Shown here piece by piece: positions 11,262 through 22,814 of a DNA stretch of 64,000 nucleotides. The notes under the pieces are model-generated. The model was not told the DNA's origin, searched no databases, and worked only from the letters and a program-made list of their open reading frames with translations. Position 1 is the stretch's first letter. Each line of letters opens with the position of its first letter. The DNA lies in contig CM050447.1 of assembly GCA_027563935.2 (NCBI GenBank), positions 79,283,461-79,347,460 on the forward strand. The letters are read 5' to 3'. Source of the stretch: Costus lasius (lineage: Eukaryota; Streptophyta; Magnoliopsida; Zingiberales; Costaceae). The translations under genes and the position numbers were made by a program.

Positions 11262-11776
11262 CATATGCGAGGATCTTCTCGCCGTCTTGTCAAACGCCAT
11301 GCGGCTATGCTGTCCAGACTTTGCCACTACGCCCGTTCTTCAACGCCACGCAGTGGCTTTCAATGCGTCAGCCCGCCAGATCACACGCCGTTGTTTCACC
11401 ATTTTGCATGCGTGCGAAGCCCACGCTCGATGCCACTACTCCACACAACGTCGCTGATCTGAGCACTCCACAGCGTCGAGTCCAACTGGCCCCTTTTGTG
11501 TGCTCTCGCGGATGTAGGCTACCAGAGGTGAAGGAACGTCGCTGGCTCGTCGAATTGCACCCTTGCACCTCGTTCGCATCCCATCGCTGCTGCAGTGCAC
11601 GCGCCACTGCCTTGTCTACCGGGAATTGCCACCGAGCGGTGTGTCCTTGACCGGCATCACTTCTTGTCAGGCTGTCAAGACCCTCGACCACTGGCAGGCA
11701 TCGACGACATCATCCGCATCGCGTGTGACACAGGATTTTGCCAGTGAGACATTTTTGCAAATCAAGTCTCGATTTT
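11262..11776. other. GC-rich host segment, no supportable gene
   Basis: Several overlapping ORFs of 85-109 residues exist on both strands in the same bases. None shows a domain, and their overlap is typical of GC-rich non-coding sequence. The segment leads into a promoter-like cluster at 11777-11876. Confidence 0.4.
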
Positions 11777-11876
11777 GAATATGGCCCAGGCCGATTTTGA
11801 CCTGGTCAATGGCCCAGTTCACCGGCCTACTGTATTGGGCTTGGGCCTAACACGTGCCACCTTGTCTTCTATAAAA
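11777..11876 (+). promoter_or_regulatory. Promoter-like cluster: GGCCCA repeats, G-box, TATA box
   Basis: Within 100 bases there are two TGGCCCA motifs (about 11782 and 11810), two TTGGGC motifs (11835 and 11841), a perfect CACGTG G-box at 11851-11856 and TATAAAA at 11870-11876. TGGGCY/RGCCCA motifs are site II elements of plant promoters. The order and spacing resemble a plant core promoter. No convincing coding exon follows, so this may drive a non-coding transcript or be a relic. Confidence 0.45.
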
Positions 11877-12039
11877 TCTTCTGCTAATCTTGCATCGTGT
11901 TCAATGCTAGGGTAGATATTCGTTGCCGCTGAGCTCGTCTTCAAGGCATAAATTGCAGATATCATCATATGCCACCTAGCCTTTTCAAGCTGAAATACTA
12001 GCCACAACACTAATTCTATGTTTCCTTGGACAAAAAACT

Positions 12040-12203
12040 GGGAGGAAAGGATAAGCGGAACTCCACTGATCCCCTCGAGTTATGCATCCTAGAGACCTAA
12101 CCCGCAAGGTCTAGGGTTGAGAATCCCAGCACAGCTATAATTGCGCAAATTTCATCTGCAGCAGGATTCGAATTCTAACCATTGAGCTATGATGCTGGAG
12201 CAT
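12040..12203 (-). mobile_element. Possible tRNA-derived SINE-like element
   Basis: On the minus strand the 5' end reads AGCATCATAGCTCAATGG, containing a good pol III A box (TAGCTCAATGG). It is followed within a few bases by a B box (GATTCGAATCC). The downstream body ends in a T run (near 12033-12038), a feature of some plant SINEs. The A and B boxes are much closer than in a tRNA, so the head would be deleted. I find no clear target duplication. Alternative: a tRNA-like fragment of an LTR. Confidence 0.35.
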
Positions 12204-14639
12204 TTTCACATGATATGTTTGACTTAATTTTCACGTAGTAAAATTTTGCATCTTAATTGAATTTTGGGTTAATCAACATATTTATCTTAAATTTTTGATT
12301 TATGGGCATATGAATTGTTATTCCTAATGTGGCACTAATCCCTTAAAATTATTGATGATATATGAGACCAAGTCGATTAGAGATTAATGGAAATGGTTTT
12401 TGTTTCATCCTATTGGATGTCTCCTCCTTTCCTCCGGCGCTTGTGTTGTCACTGCCTTCCCCTCTCCTCTCTAGGTGCTGAGCACCTCTCTTCCCCTCCT
12501 AGACGGCCATTCTTCACCATCCCCCAGCCACGCTTTGATAAGTTTTCCATCGTTGCCGCAACAACGTCCCTTGTTTCCGCTTGCAAGCACCCATCGTTGT
12601 CGCTCCCTGATGTTGTGCATCCAATCCAGAAGTCCAATCAAGCCAAAACTTTGGCCACCTCCTCTCCTATTCCATCCAAACTTGCGGTCGGAAGGATCAC
12701 CCCATCTGCCAGCGGGATTGGGGGAATCTGATGATCTACCGTGACGCCCAAGCTTCCACCCCTGTTTCCGCCCCATCTCCATGTTCAACATCGTTCACCT
12801 TCGATAGGCTACCATTTGCCCCCAAACTCCGGCCACGACTTCTCCACGATCATAAAAACCTCCAGTTGTATCAGGTTCGGCGTTCGTACACCACCGGACG
12901 AACAGCGACGATCTCTGCTCCATTTGCGCACTTCCCCTGTTCCGATAGAACAGTCGCTTCTCCGCATCTGCCAGTCCTTCATTGCCATCCTCACTTTGCT
13001 CCATCACCACCCGTCAATGCTCCGATGTTGTCAACATCATCTCGTCCATCCTTCATCTCCAATGCCTCCGATGAGCAATCCATGCTCCGGCACCGTTAAT
13101 CGGTGCAAAGCCATGCTTCTAGATTTCCCTCTGTTGTCTTCTGGTTATGCTCCCTAAACTAATTTGATTATTGTTTTTTTTGCAGGTATTTTATGAAGTT
13201 GCGAACACCAAAACTCTTCATATTTCGCACGAATAGTATGCACTACTCTTGTTCTAACTATTGCATAAGTCAATTCAACTCAAGCAACATTGGATCAACC
13301 AGCAAGACATAGCAGCTTTTGATAACTAATTAACTCCTGCAATTGTTTTATTTACTAATCTGATTTGTGTTTTTGTTCTAGGAATTTATTGTACATTGAT
13401 GAGTTAGAACCCTCATCTTTCACACAAATAGGGAGAACATGTCTACTTTTCCATCTCGGATTGGCTGGCACCACTAAAGAGTCAATGGTTAACCCTAGGA
13501 GGCATCAAAATTTTTCAAGACTGATAAATTTCTGCGCTGTTTTTCTTTGATTGAACTAATTAGCCATATTGTTGCAGATGTTCTACCTGCCTGACAAATT
13601 ATGACTCTCTAATTTTGATATGCCTAAAAAGAACTAGTTTTATTCTACTATTTGGCTTAGTCGGCTCCCATTGTGGATCATTGGGTCCTACTCCTTTGTA
13701 TAGCTACTTTTCATAAACGATTATCCTTTGTAGCGCTATATTCTAGTTGTTTCCTTAATTTTGATTTTATTCTAAAAATAATTAAATTTTAATTCAATAG
13801 ATTTGCATGATAGTGACCCTCATACATGACAAATCCGCCGCCAGAATGTGGCATTGTTTCCAATTTGGTCAAAAATCACCGTCACAGTTTGTCTTCCGCA
13901 CAAGATCTGCCGTCAATTCTGCCTCCTGCAAAAGTCTCCTATGAATCTACAGCCTGAACCCTCATTGCTGAGCTCAATGCCAGGACAGAGGGGTGTCGCT
14001 GCCAAGCCTTGCTATAGAACTTACCGCCGACCTTGGCTAGAATCCTCACTGAGACAATCGCTGCTGAGCTTTGTTGAAGTCTTCCGCTCCACCAAATGTG
14101 ACATTGGAACAGGGTGACTCTTCCAGCTCAGACGCCAAAAAAAAAAAATCATCGATGGAGTTTTCTTTCTGCCGACAAAGTTGCCATCGCTGAACCTTGC
14201 TGGAGCCTGTCGACGAGACTGCCGCTTGATCTTCTCACTGGATCTATTTGACATCGAACCTAGCAAGAGTTGGCTATCGAGTATCATCAGATCTGTTTGC
14301 TGCAATCTTCACCAATTTCGGCTGCCGAGAACAAAATGGAAGTTAGGTAAAGGTGAAAGGGAGCAAGAGCGAAGCAGATAAAAAAAATAGGAAAGTGCAG
14401 GAGGTTGAGATCTGTGCTGCCAAAGAAAGCAGTAATTTGGATAAAAAAACATGAATGATGAAAAGAGCATAAAGATTCTATAATCAAAATTTTATTTAAA
14501 TTCACGCAAAAATATGGATAATGTAAGCAATCCAAAATGTCGACAACCTATTTCCATAACATCTATCCATCTTAGATGGCTTAATCAGCCTTCATTCGAT
14601 TTAGCTTGAATTGTCAGTATCAAAATTTATTTTGATAAC
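12204..14639. other. Unclassified host segment with mixed composition
   Basis: 12380-13130 is C-rich on the plus strand with several overlapping ORFs of 60-138 residues in different frames and no domain. A polypyrimidine-AG that could act as a splice acceptor ends at about 13186 ('tttttttgcag'), and AT-rich intron-like sequence follows. 13830-14330 is again GC-richer without a supportable reading frame. This could be a spliced non-coding transcript downstream of the promoter-like cluster, or an old transposon; neither can be shown from sequence alone. Confidence 0.35.
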
Positions 14640-15240
14640 TTGTTCACCAAATTTCAAAAGCTTGGCCTATCAGCCCATTCAATCAATTTCGAACATCTGG
14701 CCCCATGGCCCGTTCATCGAATTTCGAATGTTTGACCCCACAGCTCATTCAATAAATTTCAAATGCTTGACCCATCGGCCTGTTTACCCAAATTTTGAAC
14801 GTTTGGCTCATGGCTCACAAAATTTTGAATGATTGCCTCAACTACCCATTCTCACAAATTTGAACGTTTGGCCCCATAGCCTATTCACTCGAAATCAAAC
14901 ATCTGGCCCTACGACCATTTACTCAAAATTTTCACCAAATTTTAAATGCTTGGCCCATCAACCCGTTTATCAAAACTTTGAACGTTTGATCCTACAACCC
15001 GTTGACTCGAATTTCGAATGTTTAGCCTAACGACCCATTCTCCCAAATTTGAACGCTTGGCCTCATAGCCCGTTCACTCAAATTTTGAACGTTTGGCCCA
15101 CGGCCCATTCACTCAATCCATTTACACATTTCGGATGCTTGGCCCAATGACCAATTCATTCAATTTTTGAACGCTTGGCCTATAGCCCGTTCACCCAAAC
15201 TTTGAACGTTTAGCCCAATGGCTCGTTCACTCAACTTATA
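14640..15240. repeat. ~36-bp minisatellite, about 16 copies
   Basis: A unit containing 'tttgaacgtttggcccat' followed by 'ggcccgttcactcaaa' repeats about every 35-38 bases. Copies alternate forms such as 'gaatgcttggcc' and 'gaacgtttggcc'. The reading frames across it are not conserved between copies, so it does not look protein-coding. Confidence 0.8.
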
Positions 15241-15529
15241 CACTCAACTAGTGCACTTAATTCGAAGATAGTCGTGGACATTAAATATTTGAGGTGTGTT
15301 GTTTAGGAGGTGCGTACATTGATACATCATATCGAGGTACAGTTCCTCAATGTTGTTACAACACAAATCAGATTTTTTCCTCCATGGCATATGTCAAATG
15401 AACATCAGTCTTGAAAGAGTTCCCTTGTATCAAATTGTAAACCGTGTCATGGCACGAAGTTATAAATTACATTGTTTGTTAAACCATTTTGTCTTCGCTT
15501 TGTTATATTTATACATCTCTTAATCAATG

Positions 15530-17546
15530 TGTTGGTGTATATGCCCTAGGACTTAGTTTTGGTCCATCTTTGTACTACTTCACTCTGATATTCATATATA
15601 TCTTTCTGACATTGTCATTATCATTGTTTGTCTACACCTGCGATTGTGTACTTACATGATAATATCCCTAGAGACAGATTGGATTTGTGCTCCAATGATT
15701 GTCCCTAGTTGATGTACCTGAGTGGATATGGGACAACTCTGGTACTTGTGAGACTGGTATATGGGCTGGTCAAGCATAAGATGCTAATGCAAACATATGG
15801 GTATATAAGTGGTGGATATACTGGATAGACCTGCTATGAGGCAATGACTTGGTGTCATGAGTTATCCTCATAAGTGACAGAAGATGCATTGATCCCTTGA
15901 CTTGAGGTCATTGACCATTCTATATGGTTAGGGATATGCTTTGATACAACCTAACACCTCGCCGTAGTTGGGAGGTAATAATGGTTGTCATTGAGCATGT
16001 CACGACCCATATGAGAAGGTCAATGGACAGACAAAGGATTTGCCCCTTCCTGAGGGAAGCTTGATATCCATGGAGCTCCTCTATGGTTCTATGACTGAAA
16101 GTGTATGGCCATACCCAAGTGAGAACCTGATTTAGTCATAGCCATGTGATTGGGTGAAAACAAGTGGTGACATACTTGTTCAATCAGATATCAGTTCGAC
16201 AAAGAGACTATAGTGCATCTGTACCTAGTCGTGATGATGGGGATGTCGATGTCGATATCCATTCCAATGACCTGGGTAGTAGCGATGCACTGCTAGGTGC
16301 CACTCATTGCTTGTGGTGACCTTTGGTCATCACTGCCAGCGTTAGAGGAACCTACAGGGTCACATACCTTGATACTCGAGTTCTTGTATTGATCGGGAAG
16401 CCTTATGATCGAGTTATTGGATAACTCGGATCTAATTGGGAGATTTTATCAGCACCAATGGGCTTGATGAGATGGAAGAGAGTTATTGGAGCCAAACATC
16501 ATTTTTGGTAGGTTGACCCGAAATTGACCAACATTGGTCACATTTGGATTAGAGTTGCATTGGACTGGATCCAATGGCTTAATCAACCTATGTAATGAAT
16601 TTTGGGCAAGCTCATTATCCAATGAGGCCCAATAACAAGTTATCATGAAGAGAGAAAAGGCTAAAGGGTATAATGGGGAGAAGTGGCACAATTTGCTTCA
16701 TTAGGAAGCTTTAGGCGCCTTGCCCCTCTACCTTGGATGGTATGCTTGCCTCTAAGGCAAGTCTTGGGGCTAATATGGCTTGATGAACTTCTATGGAAGG
16801 TCATAGGTGCATATAGGAAATTAGGGAGAGGTTTATGGAAAAGTCTTGGAGACTTTCCTTACCTCAAACCCTAATTACTCTCTCCCCTTTACCCTAGCCG
16901 CCTCCTCCTTTGAAAATTGCGCCCACACCCTATTATTGCTGCCCCCTCTTGCCTCTCTATATATGCATGGGTATATGCGAGAGCAAAAGGGGATTTTGGC
17001 GTGAGCAACAAGAAGGAGCGATTGCAATAAGGCATTGGCGCTTCTCTTCCTCAACTAGGCTGCAAGTCATCTTGTTCTTCATCTCTTCTTGGCGCAAGGA
17101 GACTTGAAGTTGGTGGCTTCTCCTTTCTAGCCGCAAGTCTTCTTCATCCCATCCGCTTGGCGCAAGAATTGGAGGAAGACTTGGCGGCACCATCTCCCTT
17201 TCTCTCCACCTTGGCGCATCAACCTTGGAGGTGTCGGAAGGCTTGAAGAAAGTAAAGTGGACGTCTCCCTAAGGCTTGGATCTTCTTCCCGAGGCTAGCA
17301 CCAGGTGTGGAAGAGGAGAGCTCGAGGCATCCGTGTGTGCAAGACTACAGAGGGCGAACACTTGGGCGCCTACCTCGACATCGATCCTCAAGCTTGCTAA
17401 AGGTACTTACTATCTCATTGTGTCGACCGCCTCGCAAGAGATCTTCACTGGGTTTTTGGGACTGGCCTGTTTCGGGGATATTCTTCCGCTGCGCATGTAT
17501 TGTGTTCTCTGTGAAAATTGTAAAATATCCCCGGGGTTTCCCAACA
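15530..17546 (+). repeat. Outer copia 5' LTR
   Basis: This LTR is 2017 bp, from TGTTGGTGTATATGCCCTAG to ..GGGTTTCCCAACA. A TATA-like CTATATATG lies at 16957-16965. ORFs of 78-120 residues near its 3' part recur in the 3' LTR only because the DNA is repeated. Confidence 0.92.
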
Positions 17547-17547
17547 G

Positions 17548-17559
17548 TGGTATCAGAGC
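17548..17559 (+). other. Primer-binding site, initiator tRNA-Met
   Basis: TGGTATCAGAGC follows the LTR after one base and is complementary to the 3' end of plant initiator tRNA-Met. The same site follows the copia 2 5' LTR at 44847-44858. Confidence 0.92.
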
Positions 17560-17780
17560 TACTTGCGAGCCTCGAACGATGTTCTTTCATGCTTTTCATG
17601 CTCACATGCCATGTTTCAATTTTTGGCAAATTGCATGATCACATGGCACATGTTTTTCTTTAAGTAGAAAAATTATGGGTTTCTTGTTCCTATCCTCTAA
17701 TCAATTTCTTTTGGGATTTTTGGATTATTTTTATGATTGATTTAAGAACAAAAGGCACACGTAGTTTTGTCAAGTAGGAC

Positions 17781-19977
17781 TGTAATATCCCATGTTTTTG
17801 AAAAATAATTTTAGAAAATCCTAATTTGTATTTTGAAATTTTTAGGGATTTTTCTGGCATTTTTTTGAATTTTAAAAGGTTTAAAAAATTGATTTTTGAT
17901 TAAAACAAAAAAACATTGATTTGCGCTTGTGGGGGCTCGAACCCACGTCGCGCGTGTTTTTACAACTCAGCCCGACCACTACGCTGAGTTGCGTTTTGAT
18001 AGTAAAAGCGCACTCGTTTTTATTGAGTTCGATTTAATCGATGTTGAGGACCGAGTCAACTCGTCGTCTTCCCCGCTGTTTGCGGCGACCGAGTCATCGG
18101 TGACGGCTTGCTATTTTGGGATGCATTCGACGTCTATTTCAGAGGGCTTCTCTTCGCATTGTTGAGATGAGAACCCTAGCATTCCTTCGAGCCGCGGCGC
18201 ACCATCAGAAGGGAGAGATCAAGCTCGAACCAGTCGCCGGAGTTTGAGCGATGCCGCCTCAAGTTTCAGTGTTCCAGTGCCTTCTTTGATACACATTTTC
18301 TGTTCCAGACCTACGATATGGTTTCATAGCAAGGTAAGCTTGCTTTCTGGAAGTTTCGATGAAGTTCTGTTTCAGTTTCGATAGGTTTTGGTGTGTCGAC
18401 GGCGGGGACGCCACTGTTGATACTAGCGGCTGTTGTAAGGGCTTCAACTGTGCATCGAAAGCTCGCCGCAGGTAGCTATAGAGCTTTCCGGCGATGTCGG
18501 AAGCTCCCTGGTGAAATTTGGCGCTGAACAGATGCTCGACGTGCCCTCTGGAGCTCATCGGCGCAAGCGACAGCGGCGATGGGGCGGCGCGGGCGAGCGG
18601 CCGGACCAATTTCGGGTTTTGAGTTTGGTTTATTTGAAATAAACCCGGCTCACTGAGTTTGGAATTGATTTGGACCGGTTCAACAGATTGAGCGGTTCAA
18701 TTACAATTTCGGCCTAGCATTGGTTTTCTGGCCGGTTCGACCCTAATCCAGTTGAATCCTGGCCGGTTCAGGTAGCCGTTGGAAAGATTGAGAAATTTTC
18801 CATCTAATGGTATCCTGTGTGTCCCTAGATGCTTCGTATATTTGGTGTAATTTTGGTTTCAAATTTCGGTTTGGCTTGTTTTAGGGTAAATTTGACTGGT
18901 TCACTGCAATTCAATCTGGTTCAGTGACTTTTGGGTCCGGTTCATTGGATCCAAACTTGGTTCCTTAGGTTTTGAGATGTTTCGCTTCTGTTGGTTGTCT
19001 CTGTTTTCACGTTTGAATCTTATTTGATGAAGTTCATGTATAAATCTATGTTTCAGAGCGGTTGATCTAGTGTTTGGCTTGCTTCGTTTGATAACTAGTT
19101 TTCTTGGCTTTTCAAAGGTAAGACCTCAAACCAGATTTTTGTAGATATAGGTTTGTTATCTTTATTTCTATTGGCTCAAGTAGTATAGTATCCTGTGCAT
19201 ATCGAAGATTTGCTAGTTATATTGTTTCAGTCTTTGTATATTAGTATCCACGTTGTGGACAGCATAACCAGTTTTCTAGTATCCATTTGTGTGGACAGTT
19301 ACATGTTATATTGAGCACATACCCAGTAATATCCACTCTGTGGACAGATCGGGTCCCATGTTAGCATGCACCGGGATTCGTGACGCATGGTAGCATGTGT
19401 GTCCACCATGTAAGTTGTGATATGCCTTATCATGCGTATTCGGGGTGACGCCCCTACAAGCCAGTAGGTATTGCTCACAGTTGATTTATGCATGGTATTA
19501 GTTTTCATATTTGACACAGATAACCCAGTTGCATCAGTTTATCTAATTGCATTATAGTTTTCAGTTCCCAGTACTTAGTTTCAGTTCCCAGCTTTCAGTT
19601 TACAGTTTTCAGCATTCAGTTGTTACAGTTTTATTGTTCATGTTTCTTGCTAATTTCCCTCCTTTGAATCTAAGGGACTACCCTTTCTTCTGGGGAGAGG
19701 CTTACTCAGTAATGTTTTGCTGAGTCTGGTTGATATTCCAAGTACTGGTATGGACTAAGGAAATCAAGGCATGGATGTAAAGTTTTACTTTAGGAATTAT
19801 TCCTGAAGCGATTCGTGTATTAAAAGTTATTAGCTGAGATCTGAGTGTTGTAAAAGTGTACTCTGATGTAAGGTTTTGCAAAGAGAATTCTTGTAGCAGT
19901 TAGACTTATATTGTTGTTCCTAGAGTCGAAAGTAATAATATATTCTCTTATGATAGTCTTTGAATCCGGGTGTAACA
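17781..19977 (+). repeat. 5' LTR of the Del-like element
   Basis: This LTR contains an antisense tRNA-like block (17922-17992) and three short TCCAC..GTGGA dyads (19247-19344). By eye it differs from the 3' LTR by several percent plus a 49-bp duplication in the 3' copy. Confidence 0.88.
17922..17992 (-). other. tRNA-like pol III box pair in LTR (antisense)
   Basis: On the minus strand the block reads ..CAGCGTAGTGGTCGGG (A-box-like) and ~25 bases later GTGGGTTCGAGCCCCCAC (B-box-like, with flanking bases that form a short stem like a T arm). The matching block in the other LTR is at about 20715-20788. It is not a functional tRNA: there is no complete cloverleaf or anticodon arm that I can fold. 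Confidence 0.5.
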
Positions 19978-19980
19978 ATT

Positions 19981-19991
19981 TGGTATCAGAG
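19981..19991 (+). other. PBS of the Del-like element
   Basis: TGGTATCAGAG lies three bases inside the 5' LTR and matches the initiator tRNA-Met type site. Confidence 0.8.
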
Positions 19992-20561
19992 GAATAGTTT
20001 AAGGCTTAGGGAAAAACCTAAACTTGAACTTAAGATCCTAGGTGAACTTTTAGGAACTTAGGATATAAGGAGACTGCTAAGGATTATGATTTGCCTTTGA
20101 GGAATAACTTAAGTTGATTGTTGGATTACAGTAAGGACACAAGATTTGTGAGGTTAAACCATAAGGTTCACAGTTCAAAGTTCATGGTTTAAAGTTAAGA
20201 TTTCCTGTTTAAAGGTTAAGGTGATAAGCTTTGTGGTTTAAAGATTGAGAAAGCATGAAAAGATTGATTCTAAAATTGTGCTAGTCTAAGTTGAGGATTT
20301 TATAGTCCGACCAGTCTAGGACCTTGTTTGTGCTTGTGGTTGTTGACCACTTCTGTTTGTGATTTTGTTTTCACTCTGATTTTGTTGGTGAGTGTTGCTC
20401 ACTCTAGTTTTAAGCTTTTGATTATGTTCATGATTTTGTAAAAGCATATCGTGGATTTAAGTTGTATGATTCTTTTGGTTTATGATCCCAAGTTTCATAT
20501 GTAAGTTGACCGGTTTAAAGCTGTTTGTGTTTTTGGTAAATTTGGAGGACCAAATTTCTTT
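19992..20561 (+). other. Non-coding interior of the Del-like element
   Basis: About 570 bases without an ORF over 60 codons. It contains repeated 'ggttcacagttcaaagttca' and 'ggtttaaag' type motifs near 20155-20240 and the pre-PPT region typical of Del/Tekay elements near 20530-20560. No gag or pol remnant is visible. Confidence 0.7.
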
Positions 20562-20576
20562 TAAGAGGGGTAGTAT
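20562..20576 (+). other. Polypurine tract of the Del-like element
   Basis: AAGAGGGGTAGTAT ends directly at the TGTAATATCCC start of the 3' LTR. It is the expected plus-strand primer site and looks intact. Confidence 0.8.
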
Positions 20577-22809
20577 TGTAATATCCCAAGTTTTTGAAAA
20601 ATAATTTTAGAAAATCCTAATTTGTATTTTGAAATTTTTAGAGATTTTTCTGGAATTTTTCTGAATTTTAAATGGTTTAAAAAATTGATTTTTGATTAAA
20701 AAAAAATGTTGATTTGCGCTCGCGGGGGCTCGAACCCGTGTTGCGTGTGTTTTTCCAACTCAGCCCAACCACTGCACTGAGTTGCGTTTTGATAGTAAAA
20801 GAGCACCCGTTTTTATTGAGTTCGATTTAATCGATTTTGAGGACCGAGTCAACTCGTCGTCTTCCCCGCTGTTTGCGGCGACCGAGTCATCGGCGAAGGC
20901 TTGCTATTTTGGGACGCGTTCGGTGTCTATTTTAGAGGGCTTCTCTTCGCATTGTTGAGATGAGAACCCTAGCATTCCTTCGAGCTGCGGCGCGCTGTCA
21001 GAAGGGAGAGATCAAGCTCGAACCAGTCGCCGAAGTTCAAGTGGCACCACCTCGAGTTTTAGTGTTCTAGTGCCTTCTTCAATATGCATTTTCTGTTCCA
21101 GACCTATGATATTGTTTCGTAGCAAGGTAAGCTTGCTTTGTGGAAGTTTCGGTGAAGTTCTGTTTCGGTTTCGATAGGTTTTGGTGTGTCAACGGCGGCG
21201 ACGCCATCGTTGATACTGGCGGCTATTGCGAGGGCTTCGACCGTGCATTGAAAGCTCACCGCAGGTAGCTGTAGAGCTTTCCGGCGATGTCGGAAGCTCC
21301 CTAGTGAAATCTGGCGGTGAACGGACGCTCGACGCACCCTCAGGAGCCCATCGCCGCCGTGCAAGGCGGCCGGACTGATTTTGGGTTTTGAGTTTGGTTT
21401 ATTTGAAATAAACCTGGCTTGCTGAGTTTGGAATTGATTTGGACCGGTTCAACAGATTGAGCAGTTCAATTTTAATTTCGGCCCAGCATTGGTTTTCTGG
21501 TCAGTTCGACCATAATCCGGTTGAATCCTGGCCGGTTCAGGTAGGCATTGGAAATCTTGAGAAATTTCCCATCTAATGGTATCCTGTGTGTCCCTAGATG
21601 CTTTGTATATTTGGTGTAATTTTGGTTTCAAGGTTCAGTTTGGCTTGGTTCAAGGTAAATTTGATCGGTTCACTGCAATTCAATCCGGTTCAGTGGCTTT
21701 TGGGTCCGGTTCATTGGATCCAAAGTTGGTTCCTTAGGTTTTGAGATGTTTCGCTTCTATTGGTGGTATCTATTTTCACGTTTGAATCTTATTTGATGAA
21801 GCTCATGTATAAATCTATGTTTCAGAGCGGTTGATCTAGTGTTTGGCTTGCTTCATTTGATAACTAGTTTTCTTGGCTTTTCAAAGGTAAGACCTCAAAC
21901 CAGATTTCTGTAGATAAAAGTTTGTTATCTTTATTTCTGTTGGCTCAAGTAGTATAGTATCCTGTGCATATCGAAGATTTGCTAGTTATATTGTTTCAGT
22001 CTTTATATATCAGTATCCACGTTGTGGACAGCATAACCAGTTTTCTAGTATCCACGTGTGTGGATAGTTACATGTTATATTGAGCACATACCCAGTAGTA
22101 TCCACTCTGTGGACAGTTACATGGTATATTGAGCACATACCCAGTAGTATCCACTCCGTGGACAAATCGGGGTCCCAAGTTAGCATGCACCGGGATTCAT
22201 GACGCATGGTAGCGCGTCTGTTCACCATGTAAGGTGTGATACACCTTATCATGCATATTCGGGGCGACGACCCCACAAGCCAGTAGGTATTGCTCACAGT
22301 TGATTTATGCATGGTATTAGCTTTCATATTTGACACAAATAACCCAATTGCATCAGTTTATCTAATTGCATTATAGTTTTCAGTTCCCAGTACTTAGTTT
22401 CAGTTTCCAGTTTCAGTTCCCAGCTTTCAATTTACAGTTTTCAGCATTTAGTTGTTACAATTTTATTGTTCATGCTTCTTGCTAGTTTCCCTCCTTTGAA
22501 TCTAAGGGACTACCCTTTCTTCTGGGGAGAGGCTTACTCAGTAATGTTTTGCTGAGTCTGGTTGATATTGCAGGTACTGGTCTGGACTAAGGAAATCAAG
22601 GCATGGATGTAAAGTTTTACTTAAGGAATTATTCCTGAAGCGATTCGTGTATTAAAAGTTATTAGCTGAGATCTGAGTGTTGTAAAAGTGTACTATGATG
22701 TAAAGTTTTGTAAAGAGAATTCTTGTAGCAGTTAGACTTATATTATTGTTCCTAGAGTCGAAAGTAATAATAGATTCTTTTATGATAGTCTTTGAATCCG
22801 GGTGTAACA
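20577..22809 (+). repeat. 3' LTR of the Del-like element, with a 49-bp tandem duplication
   Basis: This LTR is 2233 bp. A 49-bp unit beginning 'gtggatagttacatg' occurs at 22060-22108 and again at 22109-22157, while the 5' LTR has one copy. The antisense tRNA-like block is at about 20715-20788. Confidence 0.88.
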
Positions 22810-22814
22810 AGGAC

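Larger units (their letters stand above)
17781..22809 (+). mobile_element. Del/Tekay-like non-autonomous LTR element with huge LTRs and tiny interior
   Basis: The TSD AGGAC is at 17776-17780 and 22810-22814. LTRs of 2197 bp (17781-19977) and 2233 bp (20577-22809) begin TGTAATATCCC and end GGTGTAACA. The interior is only 599 bp and contains a PBS, a non-coding stretch and a clean polypurine tract. The TGTAATATCCC terminus, the 'TTTGGTATCAGAGG' junction and the 'ccaaatttcttttaagagggg' region before the 3' LTR resemble Del/Tekay chromoviruses. No gag or pol trace remains. Because both LTRs, PBS, PPT and TSD are present, the element could have transposed in this short form using proteins in trans; a later internal deletion is the alternative. 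Confidence 0.85.

Noticed and set aside
11321..11691. Overlapping ORFs of 107-109 residues on both strands
   Set aside because: They share the same GC-rich bases, have no domain and no homologue within the window; best explained by composition.
12387..13157. Several ORFs up to 138 residues in different frames
   Set aside because: Mutually overlapping, Ser/Pro/His-rich from C-rich DNA, no start context or domain supports a gene.
17276..17663. ORFs of 118-120 residues that recur at 42067-42370
   Set aside because: They lie in the two LTRs of the same copia element, so recurrence reflects the repeat and not coding conservation.
17922..17992. Genuine tRNA gene on the minus strand
   Set aside because: A/B boxes are recognisable but no full cloverleaf or plausible anticodon arm; present in both LTRs.
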